Part shown: positions 8,387-17,394 of the stretch, piece after piece
How the letters are laid out: each line of letters opens with the position of its first letter
How positions within the stretch are numbered: position 1 is the stretch's first letter
Origin: Paenibacillus glycanilyticus NBRC 16618
GTDB taxonomy: Bacteria > Bacillota > Bacilli > Paenibacillales > Paenibacillaceae
Reading direction: 5' to 3'
NCBI RefSeq assembly: GCF_004000805.1
Contig: NZ_BILY01000009.1
Location: 124,001-188,000 of the forward strand
DNA length: 64,000 nucleotides
The notes under the pieces: model-generated
Databases searched by the model: none
What the model was told of the DNA's origin: nothing
What the model saw: only the letters and a program-made list of their open reading frames with translations
Program-made: the position numbers and the translations under genes

Positions 8387-9079
8387 TTATATTTTCATAA
8401 ACCCAATAACCAGAAAAACGATGCCAATCGCGATGGATAGGTAACCGGCAACTTTCCTTACAGGACCGCCCCATCTTGCTAATTTGCTTAGAATGGAAAT
8501 AGAAAAGACGGCTACGGCCAAGAGTATCACGCCTTTCCCTAACGAATAGGTTGTCATGAGCAACGCACCGTGCAGCGGACTCCCTTGAAGCGCGATATAA
8601 CTAATCAGCGCAAAAAAGATGGGAATCGCGCAAGGCGAAATAACAAGCCCGTAAGGAATTCCTAGCTTGAAAGCAGCCAAATGGTTTTGAGGGTGCTGTG
8701 GCCGGTTCAGCTTTTGAAACGCAGGCATTGCAAATGAAATGACACCAAGCAGCTGGAGCCCGGCGAAAATGTCAAAGAGGGGCGGAACCCAGGTTAGCAA
8801 ACGATATTTTTCAACAGCGGGCAGGAACTGGTGGCCGAGCAGTGCCATGATCAAACCAAACAATACCGAAGTGACAACCATACCCAAGATAAAGCTGACA
8901 GCGATCCGGATGGCTTTTCTTCTCTCTCCGGCAGCCCCTTTCTGTACATAACTTGCAAACATAGCAAGCACGGGCAAATAACAGGCCAATACCGCGCTTA
9001 CGATTCCGACGATGAACACAAGAATGTAGGTAGAGGCGGAAATTCCGCCTGTAATCGTAAAATGATATAATTCTTCCAT
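8387..9079 (-). CDS. ccdA: CcdA/DsbD-type transmembrane thiol-disulfide transporter
   Basis: 230 residues, start behind AAAAGGAGAAACAA. Six membrane helices in two related halves, each with the conserved Cys-Pro pocket: ACYLP (Cys33) and SPCAIP (Cys150). CcdA proteins carry reducing equivalents across the membrane to extracytoplasmic thioredoxin-like proteins. The gene lies between a thioredoxin-like and a peroxiredoxin-like gene, so the three form a redox relay. Assignment to cytochrome c maturation is not supported, since no cytochrome genes are near. Confidence 0.9.
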   Translation of the reverse strand: MEELYHFTITGGISASTYILVFIVGIVSAVLACYLPVLAMFASYVQKGAAGERRKAIRIAVSFILGMVVTSVLFGLIMALLGHQFLPAVEKYRLLTWVPPLFDIFAGLQLLGVISFAMPAFQKLNRPQHPQNHLAAFKLGIPYGLVISPCAIPIFFALISYIALQGSPLHGALLMTTYSLGKGVILLAVAVFSISILSKLARWGGPVRKVAGYLSIAIGIVFLVIGFMKI

Positions 9080-9103
9080 TTGTTTCTCCTTTTATCTAGT
9101 GGA

Positions 9104-9358
9104 TTATTGATGAAGTAATTCATACACGCGTTTACGAAGCTTAGGCAGTGAGGGCAAAGTGGCAAATTCCGCTTTTCCATTGATAAGAATCGCTCCGGCA
9201 CTGAAAATGTTCAGTTCCTGGAGACGTTCAAACTGATCAACCACATGCAATTCCTGAATGTCGATTTGCGGAAACTCGGCCGCGACTTGCTTCACTGCCT
9301 TCATCGCTTTTCGACAAACGGAACACCCCGGTCCAGCTGTTACAACCTCGATTAACAA
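9104..9358 (-). CDS. Small thioredoxin/glutaredoxin-like protein
   Basis: The preferred start is TTG at 9358, because GGAGGAG lies five bases before it; an upstream ATG at 9400 would place this site inside the gene. The 84-residue product has the redox motif CSVC (Cys12, Cys15), a cis-Pro-less strand with GAILING and a helical tail. It is the first gene of the redox operon and could be the cytoplasmic electron donor to CcdA. Confidence 0.8.
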   Translation of the reverse strand: MLIEVVTAGPGCSVCRKAMKAVKQVAAEFPQIDIQELHVVDQFERLQELNIFSAGAILINGKAEFATLPSLPKLRKRVYELLHQ

Positions 9359-9437
9359 TAGATCTCCTCCTTCTTTTCCTTTTTCATAAAAATCCACCAT
9401 GCAAAAGGAAGATTTGTTTTGATTATAAAGATCACGC

Positions 9438-9454
9438 TGTTAAATCCTTGTTAA
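9438..9454. promoter_or_regulatory. TGTTAA direct repeat in the divergent spacer
   Basis: TGTTAA occurs at 9438-9443 and 9449-9454, eleven bases apart, between the divergent redox operon and the two-component operon. This is the geometry of an OmpR/PhoB-family site, so the adjacent regulator may control both sides. Confidence 0.35.
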
Positions 9455-9551
9455 GTCAGCGAAGCTTCGTAAGAATGCATCTTTTTCCTCGTTTCGCCAA
9501 AAAATGTGTGATATCCTATTTTCATTGTCATGGAAGGAAGGAGTTGGTGAT

Positions 9552-10259
9552 ATGCGAATCCTCATTGTCGAAGATGAGGAGGATCTTTCACGCGCATTGG
9601 CCAAGGGTTTAAGGCGGGAAGGTTTTGCGGTGGATATCGCCGTTGACGGGCTAACGGGGTGGGAGCTCGCAGATACCAATGATTATGACGTGATTCTCCT
9701 TGACATCAATCTTCCGGAGCTGGATGGGATTTCGCTTTGTCAACGAATTCGCCAGTCCTCGCAGTATAACGATGTTTTTATTCTCATGCTTACAGCTCGC
9801 AACCATCCGGATGAGGTGGAGGAAGGGCTTGATTCGGGTGCGGATGACTACCTCCGCAAACCGTTTATGTTTAATGAATTGCTTGCCCGCATCCGGGCGC
9901 TTCTTCGCCGGAGCACGTCCGTGAAAAGCCCCGTCCTGCGGTTCGAGCGGCTTACTCTTGATTCAAAGACAAAGGAAGTCTGGCTGGATAATGTGCTTAT
10001 CCCATTAACGAAAAAAGAATTTGGTTTGCTTGAATATCTAATGCTGCATCCAGGCGAGGTCATTTCGTCGGAAAAGCTTCTTGAGCATGTTTGGGATATC
10101 TTCGCGGATCCTCTTTCTTCAACAGTGAGGGTTCACATTAATTCCTTGCGCAAAAAGCTCTCGAACCATGATCCGGAGGCAGGAGAACGATATATTCAGA
10201 CTGTTCAAGGTTATGGGTATAAATGGGCTCAGAGCCTTGAAAAAGAGGAAACGACATGA
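9552..10259 (+). CDS. OmpR-family response regulator
   Basis: ATG 9552 follows AAGGAAGGAG and gives 235 residues. An upstream in-frame start at 9504 has no ribosome site. The receiver domain shows E7/D8, phosphoacceptor D51 (VILLDINLP) and lysine in DDYLRKPF. The winged helix ends in YIQTVQGYGYKW. It overlaps the kinase gene by four bases (ATGA), a coupled pair. Position next to a divergent thiol-redox operon suggests a redox, metal or envelope-stress input; that is inference from context. Confidence 0.95.
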   Translation: MRILIVEDEEDLSRALAKGLRREGFAVDIAVDGLTGWELADTNDYDVILLDINLPELDGISLCQRIRQSSQYNDVFILMLTARNHPDEVEEGLDSGADDYLRKPFMFNELLARIRALLRRSTSVKSPVLRFERLTLDSKTKEVWLDNVLIPLTKKEFGLLEYLMLHPGEVISSEKLLEHVWDIFADPLSSTVRVHINSLRKKLSNHDPEAGERYIQTVQGYGYKWAQSLEKEETT

Positions 10260-11290
10260 AACCATGGAACCGGCTTTCACTGCGTGCAAGATTGACGTTA
10301 TTCGCTATTTTATTTTTGGGAATCTTGATCACTCTATATGTAGGGATAGATACTGTATTATCCGTTTACAAGTTTTTACCGGAGATGCAGGGGCGACTCC
10401 TAAGCTTGTTTGTCGTATTGGGAGGCATGGTTCTCAGCGCGCAATGGCTCGCAGTGATTATCCTGAAGCCTGTCAAGCGAATGAGTGAAACCGCGGCGGG
10501 AATAACGGCAGCTACGCTGCATCAACGTCTGGAGATTGACCAGCTTCACGATGAATTGAAGAAGCTAGGGATTGTATTCAATACGATGCTGGATGGGCTG
10601 GAACACTCTTTCACTCAACAAGCTCGCTTCGTTTCCGCGGCTGCGCATGAATTAAGAACACCGCTATCCATCCTTCGAACGAATCTGGAAGTGGCCGGAG
10701 ACGGTGACAGCATTGATTCAAGCGAATGGAGAGATTATAGGGCGACAACAGAGCGGACGCTTGCGCGCCTGGAATCCTTAACGGAGGATTTATTGCTGTT
10801 GGCTGACGGTACTTACGACCGGGAAAATAACATGCACAAGGTTACGCAGCTTGCTGACATTCTTGCGGACGCAACTTCCTTCATGAAACCGATGGCAGAC
10901 AAATACGGGGTGACGCTTTATTTGGTAGAGCCCTGCGATGCCCTTGTTAAGGGGGAAGAAAGCTTCTTATTCCTGGTCTTTCGCAATCTGCTCGACAATG
11001 CGATACGGTATAATCGGCCAAATGGGAACGTTACGCTGCAGGTATCGCAGGAAGAGGGACGGATTGTGGTTCGGGTTTCGGACACGGGAAAGGGGATACC
11101 CCTTTCATCAAAGGAACTGGTTTTCGAGCGGTTTTACCGGCTTGACTCCTCACGGGCACGTCGTCATGGCGGGGCTGGGCTAGGCTTGTCAATCGTTCGC
11201 CATTTGCTGGCAATCTCCCAGGGTACCGTTGAGCTCGAGTCGAGTTCCGAATCGGGCAGCGTGTTTAAGGTTACCTTGGTCCGGGGTTAA
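10256..11290 (+). CDS. Sensor histidine kinase
   Basis: 344 residues with two membrane helices (about 11-30 and 48-70) and a short loop, a HAMP segment (71-123), the H box FVSAAAHELRTPLS with His131, the N box RNLLDNAIRYN, G1 VSDTGKGIP and G2 GGAGLGLSIV. The start codon overlaps the regulator stop. The architecture is that of CusS/CutS-like kinases but with almost no external domain, so the signal may be within the membrane or cytoplasmic. Confidence 0.95.
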   Translation: MKPWNRLSLRARLTLFAILFLGILITLYVGIDTVLSVYKFLPEMQGRLLSLFVVLGGMVLSAQWLAVIILKPVKRMSETAAGITAATLHQRLEIDQLHDELKKLGIVFNTMLDGLEHSFTQQARFVSAAAHELRTPLSILRTNLEVAGDGDSIDSSEWRDYRATTERTLARLESLTEDLLLLADGTYDRENNMHKVTQLADILADATSFMKPMADKYGVTLYLVEPCDALVKGEESFLFLVFRNLLDNAIRYNRPNGNVTLQVSQEEGRIVVRVSDTGKGIPLSSKELVFERFYRLDSSRARRHGGAGLGLSIVRHLLAISQGTVELESSSESGSVFKVTLVRG

Positions 11291-11336
11291 GAGGCAGACA
11301 AGATACTTACGACAATTTTTGTTCAAGAGCAGGAAC

Positions 11337-11384
11337 GAAACCTCCATTCGGGCACGAACATTCGTGTAGGATCGGAGGTTTTTT
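11337..11384 (+). terminator. Terminator after the second two-component operon
   Basis: AAACCTCC pairs with GGAGGTTT, with an inner ACGAACATTCGT hairpin, then TTTT. Confidence 0.75.
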
Positions 11385-11567
11385 GGTTGAAGAGGCATTT
11401 TTAATTAAAAATATTTACAGGTTCGTTACAGGCGCGAAAAAAGATCGAAATAATCTCTGTATATAATGAAACCCATGAATACATTTCAATCAAGAAGAGG
11501 ATAAGATAAATCCACAGTTAGGACCAGTTGCCTTATAGTATAATTCAAGGAAGGATGTACGACGAGA

Positions 11568-12764
11568 ATGACTACGGCTTCACCAACCCTGCAAAAAAGG
11601 GACAATATTCCTCAACTGCTGCTCATACGGGCAATGGCTATCATAGGCGTCCTATCCGTCCATTCCACTTCGTTTGCCACCGTTGATATGGTGAATTCCA
11701 ACTATTTTTTTCTTTATAACTTCTTCAATATTTTCATGAAGATGGGAACCACAACCTTTATCTTCCTGAGCAGCTTTGTCCTTTTCTACAATTACTATAC
11801 CCGGCCGTTGGACAAGCGGCTGCTCGGAGGCTTCTATAAGAAACGGCTGTTGTACATTATTATTCCGTATTTGGTTTTCTCATTGTTTTATCTTGCGGTC
11901 TTGCATTTCCTCTATTATCCGGACCGCTCACTATCAACGGAAATCGAGAACTTTATCGATAAAGCACTTACCGGCAAAGCTTATACGCATTTATATTTCG
12001 TGTATATAAACATACAGTTCTATCTGATGTTTCCGTTGTTCCTGTGGCTGATGAAAAAATATCCGCGCACGATTAAATGGGCCATTCCCGCGGGGATTGC
12101 CATTCAATGGGCTTTTTTTATCATCAATAAGCATGTGCTTCCCGCTCCCGGCGTTCCTAACCGCGGCAGCTGGTCGTTCTCTTATTTCTCTTATTACTTG
12201 CTTGGCGCTGCTCTAGGCATCTATTACCCGAAAATCAAAGAATGGATTATTATTGCAAGAAATCATATTACTAACGCTCGCGTCGCAGCATGGGTTGCTC
12301 TTTGGGCATCATGGCTCGCGGCGGGCTTAGCCCATGTGTATTTGTATTACGAGACCCGGCTTCACCTGAAATCGTTCAACACTACATGGTTTGATCTGGT
12401 GTGGAATCTTCATGGGTTGCTGACGGCGCTGGTATTATTGCAATTAGCGTTTGTGATGTCGAAGAAGCTGCCGAAGGTCCTTACTAAGGTTATCTCGAGA
12501 CTCGGCGCTTTATCGTTTGGCGTATACCTGATTCATCCGTTCTTCCTGCTTCTGTATCGGGAATACCCGCTTCTTACGGGTACGGCATGGCTGCTTCATC
12601 TTTGGTATCTCGGCGGCTTCGCGCTTGCCTTGATCGCATCCTGGATCGTCGTTGGTTTCTTCGCCCGTTATGTGCCATTTAACTGGATCGCTTTCGGCAA
12701 TCTGCCCAAAACCGATAAACGGCCTTCTCGGTTGGTTACGCCGGCAAGACAACAAGAGATGTAA
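11568..12764 (+). CDS. Acyltransferase-3 family membrane protein (OafA/YrhL-like)
   Basis: 398 residues with about ten membrane helices. The first helix carries LLLIRAMAIIGVLSVH, the family's R...H signature; the catalytic-type His is the H of LSVHSTSF. Such enzymes O-acylate sugars of surface polysaccharides or peptidoglycan. A TATAAT lies at 11462-11467 and another at 11538-11543, either of which could serve the promoter. The gene is monocistronic and convergent with the SgrR-like gene, their ends only 22 bases apart. Confidence 0.9.
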   Translation: MTTASPTLQKRDNIPQLLLIRAMAIIGVLSVHSTSFATVDMVNSNYFFLYNFFNIFMKMGTTTFIFLSSFVLFYNYYTRPLDKRLLGGFYKKRLLYIIIPYLVFSLFYLAVLHFLYYPDRSLSTEIENFIDKALTGKAYTHLYFVYINIQFYLMFPLFLWLMKKYPRTIKWAIPAGIAIQWAFFIINKHVLPAPGVPNRGSWSFSYFSYYLLGAALGIYYPKIKEWIIIARNHITNARVAAWVALWASWLAAGLAHVYLYYETRLHLKSFNTTWFDLVWNLHGLLTALVLLQLAFVMSKKLPKVLTKVISRLGALSFGVYLIHPFFLLLYREYPLLTGTAWLLHLWYLGGFALALIASWIVVGFFARYVPFNWIAFGNLPKTDKRPSRLVTPARQQEM

Positions 12765-12786
12765 TCCCTCCTTAGAAGGTGAGTAT

Positions 12787-14583
12787 CTATTGCAGACTTT
12801 TTGGGCGGCACCATACGTCTTTGAAGTCAACCTTGCCCCATACATTCATAGTAATTCCACTAAGTGAATTTTGATGGCCGATCACTCGTATATGCTGGTG
12901 TAGAAATAGCAGGCAGAAGTTTTTCACGAGCTCATCCTGAAGTTCGCGAAGAATCGCAAGACGGTCCGATTGTTCAGGCATACGCAAGCAAGACGAGATC
13001 CGGTCATCTAATGTTTTTTGCCAGCTGCAGGGCAGCAAATTCCGAATTAAGCTATTCCGCGAGCGGTAGGTTTCCATCAGTGTCATATCTGGCTGCTCGC
13101 CTAGTACTTCGCCAACCGAGATCATGTCTGCTTGTATCATCACTTCTGGATCAATGAGCTCCTTCGCCTGGAGGAAACTTATTTGGATCTGTATGCCTAA
13201 TTTGCCAAGGGCTTTTTGCAGCCAAATCGCGTTTTCTCTATTGGTGGAATTATCGTAGGTATAAAGCTGCAAAAGTTCGCCTTTATAAGAGGATGCCGCT
13301 AGAAGCTCTGTTGCTTTGGTCATATTGTATGGCGATTGCATGCAGGATCGGTCCGTTCCGTCTGTAAAGATAAATCCGTTAGACGGTATAATTCTGCCTC
13401 CATTTAACTCTTCGACGGTGTCCCAACGATCAAGCCCGAAATGAATGGCCTGTCTCAGCCGAATATCCTGAAGAGGGCCCGGTTTAACTTGATTAAAGAT
13501 AACATAGTTACTTCCATGCTCAAGCTCCTGCAGGGTATGAAGCTCATCCTTGCCTGCTTCGTGGTTCAAATGTGCTTCGTTGTAAAGCAATTGTACATTC
13601 TGTTCCGAGGCTGTTTCCGCAGGTACACCTTCATAATTCGGCCATACCCACATTTCAATGCGATCCAGATGCGGCCGTCCCTCGAAATAATGCTCATTTG
13701 CTTCAAGGACAAGTATCGAGGAATTGTTCTTCACTATGCGGAACGGGCCTGTCCCAACAGGCATGCCCGGATGTTCTCCATCCCAGCCTGTTGGAACAAT
13801 ATAGCAGCGATCGGTACCTATCATATTTGGAAATGCACCGATCGATTCGTTAAGTTCAAAAGTAACGCTATGCTTGCTGGACTTATATACATCTGCAATG
13901 ACCAAGCTAAGCCAATCAGAAGGGGACTTCGTTATTATACGTTTAAACGTATGAACGACATCGTCGGGAGAAAGGATATGACCATCATGAAAGCGGACGC
14001 CTTTTCGCAGATAAAAAGTCCATCTTTTGCAGTCAGCATCAGATTCCCAATGATGAGCGAGCTTCGGAAGCAGTTTTTTCTCCTTGGTTGAATACTCCAC
14101 AAGTTTGTTCATCAATTGCCGGAGCCAATTTAAATCGGAGCTGCGCAGCACCAGCGCGGGATCCAGAAGCGGCACCTGACGATAGTAGGGGAACCTTAAT
14201 ACGTCGAGCTCATCTTCATCCGTTTGAATACCAAACTGCATGTTGATCGATCTCATAAATTCATGTTTTTGCAGCTCATCTAGTGAAGCTATTAACTGCC
14301 AAGCCTCCTGTATGCTTTCCTTGCCAATCAATTCCTGCACCTTGCGCTGCAACAATTCCCGATTTGGTACGAGAAATTTAATTTCCGATTGATTTCCCCG
14401 GCCTCTGCCTGGTTTCCATTGAATAAATTGTTCGGACGACATTCGCTGCAGCACAAGTTGCGTATTTCGGCGGGTACAATCGAGCACCTTTGCAATCTCA
14501 TCAACCGATACCGTGAGGGTTTGACAATCTGCAGTTGCCGCATAGCGGTCACGCAGTTTTTCATAATAATCGAGTATCTTCAT
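12787..14583 (-). CDS. SgrR-like regulator: HTH fused to a solute-binding domain
   Basis: 598 residues. Residues 1-115 form an SgrR-type winged helix (VSVDEIAKVLDCTRRN is the recognition region, GRGRGN the wing). Residues about 160-598 are a family-5 solute-binding domain without signal peptide: GVRFHDGHILSPDDVVHTF, TGPFRI and AIHFGLDR are diagnostic. These are cytoplasmic sugar- or peptide-responsive regulators that usually control a neighbouring transporter. Here the divergent neighbour is the GH43 gene at 14946, whose promoter region holds a perfect inverted repeat, so it may be the target. Confidence 0.92.
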   Translation of the reverse strand: MKILDYYEKLRDRYAATADCQTLTVSVDEIAKVLDCTRRNTQLVLQRMSSEQFIQWKPGRGRGNQSEIKFLVPNRELLQRKVQELIGKESIQEAWQLIASLDELQKHEFMRSINMQFGIQTDEDELDVLRFPYYRQVPLLDPALVLRSSDLNWLRQLMNKLVEYSTKEKKLLPKLAHHWESDADCKRWTFYLRKGVRFHDGHILSPDDVVHTFKRIITKSPSDWLSLVIADVYKSSKHSVTFELNESIGAFPNMIGTDRCYIVPTGWDGEHPGMPVGTGPFRIVKNNSSILVLEANEHYFEGRPHLDRIEMWVWPNYEGVPAETASEQNVQLLYNEAHLNHEAGKDELHTLQELEHGSNYVIFNQVKPGPLQDIRLRQAIHFGLDRWDTVEELNGGRIIPSNGFIFTDGTDRSCMQSPYNMTKATELLAASSYKGELLQLYTYDNSTNRENAIWLQKALGKLGIQIQISFLQAKELIDPEVMIQADMISVGEVLGEQPDMTLMETYRSRNSLIRNLLPCSWQKTLDDRISSCLRMPEQSDRLAILRELQDELVKNFCLLFLHQHIRVIGHQNSLSGITMNVWGKVDFKDVWCRPKSLQ

Positions 14584-14773
14584 GCCTAATTGTCATCTCC
14601 AACATCGTTAAAACTTCGAAGCTTATAACTATAAAAGCCCGCAAGATTACTAGTTGTTCTCATTATAGTAACAAGCATAAACTCAGACTCCTTGCAAAAA
14701 AAGAGAAATCTATTGAGCGAATTATTCACTTTTTACTCTTTTCTTATACCCGCGGACGGAATTCAAGGTTAAA

Positions 14774-14787
14774 TGGAAACGATTACG
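14774..14787 (+). promoter_or_regulatory. Catabolite-responsive element (cre)-like site
   Basis: TGGAAACGATTACG fits the CcpA consensus TGNAANCGNWNNCW at all but the last base. It lies directly against the inverted repeat upstream of the GH43 gene. Confidence 0.4.
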
Positions 14788-14819
14788 CACACTTTGTTTA
14801 CCAATTAAACAAAGTGTGC
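14787..14819. promoter_or_regulatory. Perfect 14-bp inverted-repeat operator
   Basis: GCACACTTTGTTTA, five-base spacer CCAAT, then TAAACAAAGTGTGC: every base pairs. It sits about 125 bases before the GH43 start and 200 before the SgrR-like start. No T-run follows, so an operator is more likely than a terminator. The rest of 14584-14945 shows no gene. Confidence 0.6.
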
Positions 14820-14836
14820 TACGATAGAATCGAAGT

Positions 14837-14850
14837 TTAAAGCGCTTTCT
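14837..14850 (+). promoter_or_regulatory. Second cre-like site
   Basis: TTAAAGCGCTTTCT carries the symmetric AAAGCGCTTT core of CcpA sites with one departure from consensus (T for G at position 2). It is downstream of the inverted repeat, where CcpA would block transcription of the GH43 gene. Confidence 0.4.
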
Positions 14851-14945
14851 TAAAAAGACAATGAAGATCAGCAACGAAGACTAGCAATGAAGATTCAAAC
14901 CAGCCTTGTAAAGCATTCACATTTACCAATGAGGAGATCCGAAAA

Positions 14946-16361
14946 ATGAAAAAGCAAGGTTTAAATCCCTATCTTCCTTCATGGGAATACATTCCCGACG
15001 GGGAGCCGCATGTCTATCATGACCGAGTGTATGTCTACGGTTCGCATGACCGCTTCAATGGGCATGTCTTCTGCTTGAACGACTATGTCTGCTGGTCGGC
15101 ACCGGTGGATGATTTGGCAGACTGGCGGTATGAAGGCGTAATTTATCGGATAACGGACGATCCGCTCAATCCGGATGGCCGGATGTGTCTTTATGCGCCA
15201 GACGTTACGCAGGGTTCCGATGGCCGTTATTATTTGTACTACGTACTGGACAAGGTCTCCGTCGTTTCGGTCGCCGTTTGCGATACGCCTGCCGGCAAAT
15301 TCGAGTTCTATGGTTACGTACAGTATCCCGACGGCACGCGTCTTGGCGAGCGGGAAGGCGATCAACCTCAATTCGACCCAGGCGTCTTGACAGAGGGAGA
15401 CCGGACGTATCTGTACACCGGATTTTGCGCAATCGGCGATAAGTCCCGCATGGGGCCTATGGCAACGGTGCTCGGTCCCGATATGCTTACCATTGTGGAA
15501 GAGCCTGTTTTCATCGCCCCAAGCGAGCCTTACAGTCAGGGCAGCGGGTACGAAGGGCATGAGTTTTTCGAGGCGCCTTCCATTCGCAAAATAGGCGATA
15601 CCTATTATTTCATCTATTCTTCTGTCGTCATGCATGAACTTTGTTATGCTACAAGCCAGCATCCGATCTGGGGCTTTGTCTACCAAGGCGTCATTATCAG
15701 CAATAACGATCTCCATATCGATACCTACAAGCCTTCAGACAAACCGATGTATTACGGCGGTAACAACCATGGAGGTATCGTGGAGATACGAGGACAATGG
15801 TATATTTTCTATCACCGCCATACCAACGGTACGAGCTTTTCCAGGCAAGGCTGCATCGAGCCGATTGCATTCCTGGAGGACGGGACGATTCCTCAAGTCG
15901 AGATGACTTCTTGCGGGGCTAATGGGGGGCCGCTGATCGGCCGCGGGGAATACCCGGCCTATCTGGCCTGCAATCTATTTTGCCAGGACGAAGCGGTATA
16001 CACGGGCACACACGGAGCTTGGATGGACGGCCGGTTCCCGAAGATTACCCAGGACGGTAAGGACGGAGACGAAGAAATCGGGTACGTTGCCAACATGCGG
16101 GATTCCGCGACGGCAGGGTTCAAATATTTCGACTGCCAAGGAATCCGTCAGGTTAAAATCAAGGTTCGTGGCTACTGCCGCGGTTATTTTGCCGTGAAGA
16201 CGGCATGGGACGGACCGGAGCTCGGCAGAATTCCAGTTGACTTTACGAACGTATGGACCGAATATTCGGCGGATATCGTTATACCGGATGGCAAGCAAGC
16301 CCTATATTTCACGTATGTGGGAATGGGTAACGCAAGCCTGGCATCATTTACTTTAAATTAA
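14946..16361 (+). CDS. GH43-family glycosidase with C-terminal CBM6-like domain
   Basis: 471 residues behind AGGAGATCC, no signal peptide, so cytoplasmic. The five-bladed propeller carries the GH43 acidic triad: Asp18 in IPDGEPHVY (base), Asp86 in LYAPDV (pKa modulator) and Glu209 in FFEAPSI (acid). Residues about 350-471 form a beta-sandwich of CBM6 type. The family comprises beta-xylosidases and arabinofuranosidases acting on imported oligosaccharides. The following IclR/pentonate cluster would use the released pentose if it is oxidised first. cre-like sites and an inverted repeat precede it. Confidence 0.93.
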   Translation: MKKQGLNPYLPSWEYIPDGEPHVYHDRVYVYGSHDRFNGHVFCLNDYVCWSAPVDDLADWRYEGVIYRITDDPLNPDGRMCLYAPDVTQGSDGRYYLYYVLDKVSVVSVAVCDTPAGKFEFYGYVQYPDGTRLGEREGDQPQFDPGVLTEGDRTYLYTGFCAIGDKSRMGPMATVLGPDMLTIVEEPVFIAPSEPYSQGSGYEGHEFFEAPSIRKIGDTYYFIYSSVVMHELCYATSQHPIWGFVYQGVIISNNDLHIDTYKPSDKPMYYGGNNHGGIVEIRGQWYIFYHRHTNGTSFSRQGCIEPIAFLEDGTIPQVEMTSCGANGGPLIGRGEYPAYLACNLFCQDEAVYTGTHGAWMDGRFPKITQDGKDGDEEIGYVANMRDSATAGFKYFDCQGIRQVKIKVRGYCRGYFAVKTAWDGPELGRIPVDFTNVWTEYSADIVIPDGKQALYFTYVGMGNASLASFTLN

Positions 16362-16378
16362 CATAGCGAGCAAAAACG

Positions 16379-16405
16379 AAGGAGCATGCTGCGGCAGCTC
16401 CTTTT
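16379..16405 (+). terminator. Terminator after the GH43 gene
   Basis: AAGGAGC pairs with GCTCCTTTT, separated by ATGCTGCGGCA. Confidence 0.7.
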
Positions 16406-16487
16406 GTCATTTTTGCCGATAGACCGGGTAACGCTGTTAGGCTATTCAAACAAAGTAGTAGACAGCATCAAGAAAAAAAAGGTAAAA

Positions 16488-16522
16488 TTGATATTGTAGA
16501 ATAGAGTTCTATAATATCAAAC
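16488..16522 (+). promoter_or_regulatory. iclR promoter overlapped by its operator
   Basis: TTGATA (16488-16493), 16 bases, TATAAT (16510-16515). The -10 lies inside GTTCTATAATATCAAAC (16506-16522), a near-palindrome that recurs in perfect form before the next gene. Autorepression is inferred. Confidence 0.55.
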
Positions 16523-16540
16523 TGAAAGAAGACCGAACTC

Positions 16541-17296
16541 ATGCCGATCATCCAATCGCTCGATCGGGCGCTGTCCATTCTGGACCTGTTCGACGAGCGG
16601 AATAGAGAGCTGAAAATTACCGAGATCAGCGCACAAATGCAGCTTCACAAGAGCACCGTTCATTCGCTGCTCAAGACGCTTCAACTGCACCGGTATATCG
16701 AGCAGGACGCGGAGTCGGGCAAATACCGGCTGGGCATGCGGCTGCTCGAGAAGGGACAGCTGCTGCTTCAGGGCTTTGATATCCGGGAGATTGCGCGTCC
16801 CCATCTGGAGCAGCTGTCGCAGGAGACGGGGCAAACGACGCATTTGGTCGTGCAAGACGGCTCGGAAGGGGTGTATATCGACAAGGTGGAAGGTGCGAAA
16901 GCAGCCATCCGATATTCCCGAATAGGCAAACGCGTCCCGCTGCACAGCAGTGCAGTCGGCAAAGTGCTCGCTGCCTATTTGCCGGTAACGGAACTGAACC
17001 GGATCCTTGCAGCGTATCACTACCAGATCCAGACACCGCATACGATAACGAACGAAGCCGATTTGCGCGCCGAGCTTGAGCGCATACGGGCAAATGGCGT
17101 CGGATTCGACCGTGAGGAGAATGAACCGGGAGTGCGGTGCACGGCCGCGCCGGTGTACGACCACAGCGGTCATGTCTCAGCCGCTGTCAGCATCTCCACA
17201 ATGGTGTCCACTGTTAACGACGAGGAGTTCGCCAAGTTCGCCGCGCTGGTCGTTCGGACGGCAGACAGTATCTCTAAAGGGCTTGGCCGATTATAA
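16541..17296 (+). CDS. IclR-family transcriptional regulator
   Basis: 251 residues. The N-terminal winged helix shows LKITEISAQMQLHKSTVHSLL (split as LKITEIS and HKSTVHSLL); the C-terminal GAF-like effector domain has the family marks GKRVPLHSSAVGKVLAAY and GVGFDREENEPGVRC. The match to KdgR-type regulators of sugar-acid catabolism is good. The palindrome before this gene recurs 98 bases after it, ahead of the FAH gene, making it the likely regulator of the pentonate operon. A 2-keto-3-deoxy sugar acid is the expected inducer by analogy. Confidence 0.94.
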   Translation: MPIIQSLDRALSILDLFDERNRELKITEISAQMQLHKSTVHSLLKTLQLHRYIEQDAESGKYRLGMRLLEKGQLLLQGFDIREIARPHLEQLSQETGQTTHLVVQDGSEGVYIDKVEGAKAAIRYSRIGKRVPLHSSAVGKVLAAYLPVTELNRILAAYHYQIQTPHTITNEADLRAELERIRANGVGFDREENEPGVRCTAAPVYDHSGHVSAAVSISTMVSTVNDEEFAKFAALVVRTADSISKGLGRL

Positions 17297-17309
17297 GTCC
17301 GTGTTCTCA

Positions 17310-17333
17310 CGTACATGCCGTTAGGCATGTACG
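17310..17333 (+). terminator. Hairpin after iclR without T-run
   Basis: CGTACATGCC-GTTA-GGCATGTACG, ten perfect pairs, just after the iclR stop. Without a T-run it may only weakly separate iclR from the catabolic genes, or protect the mRNA end. Confidence 0.45.
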
Positions 17334-17359
17334 GATGACTGCTCAAATATGAGAACGTG

Positions 17360-17376
17360 GTTTTATAATATAAAAC
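17360..17376. promoter_or_regulatory. Perfect IclR-type palindrome before the catabolic operon
   Basis: GTTTTATAATATAAAAC is a perfect 17-base palindrome containing a TATAAT -10, ending 18 bases before the start codon, the same spacing as the copy before iclR. Confidence 0.6.
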
Positions 17377-17394
17377 TGAAATGGGGTTGAGCGT

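Noticed and set aside
14979..15716. Long open frame on the minus strand across the GH43 gene
   Set aside because: It is a codon-bias shadow of a gene with full GH43 motifs and has no ribosome site.
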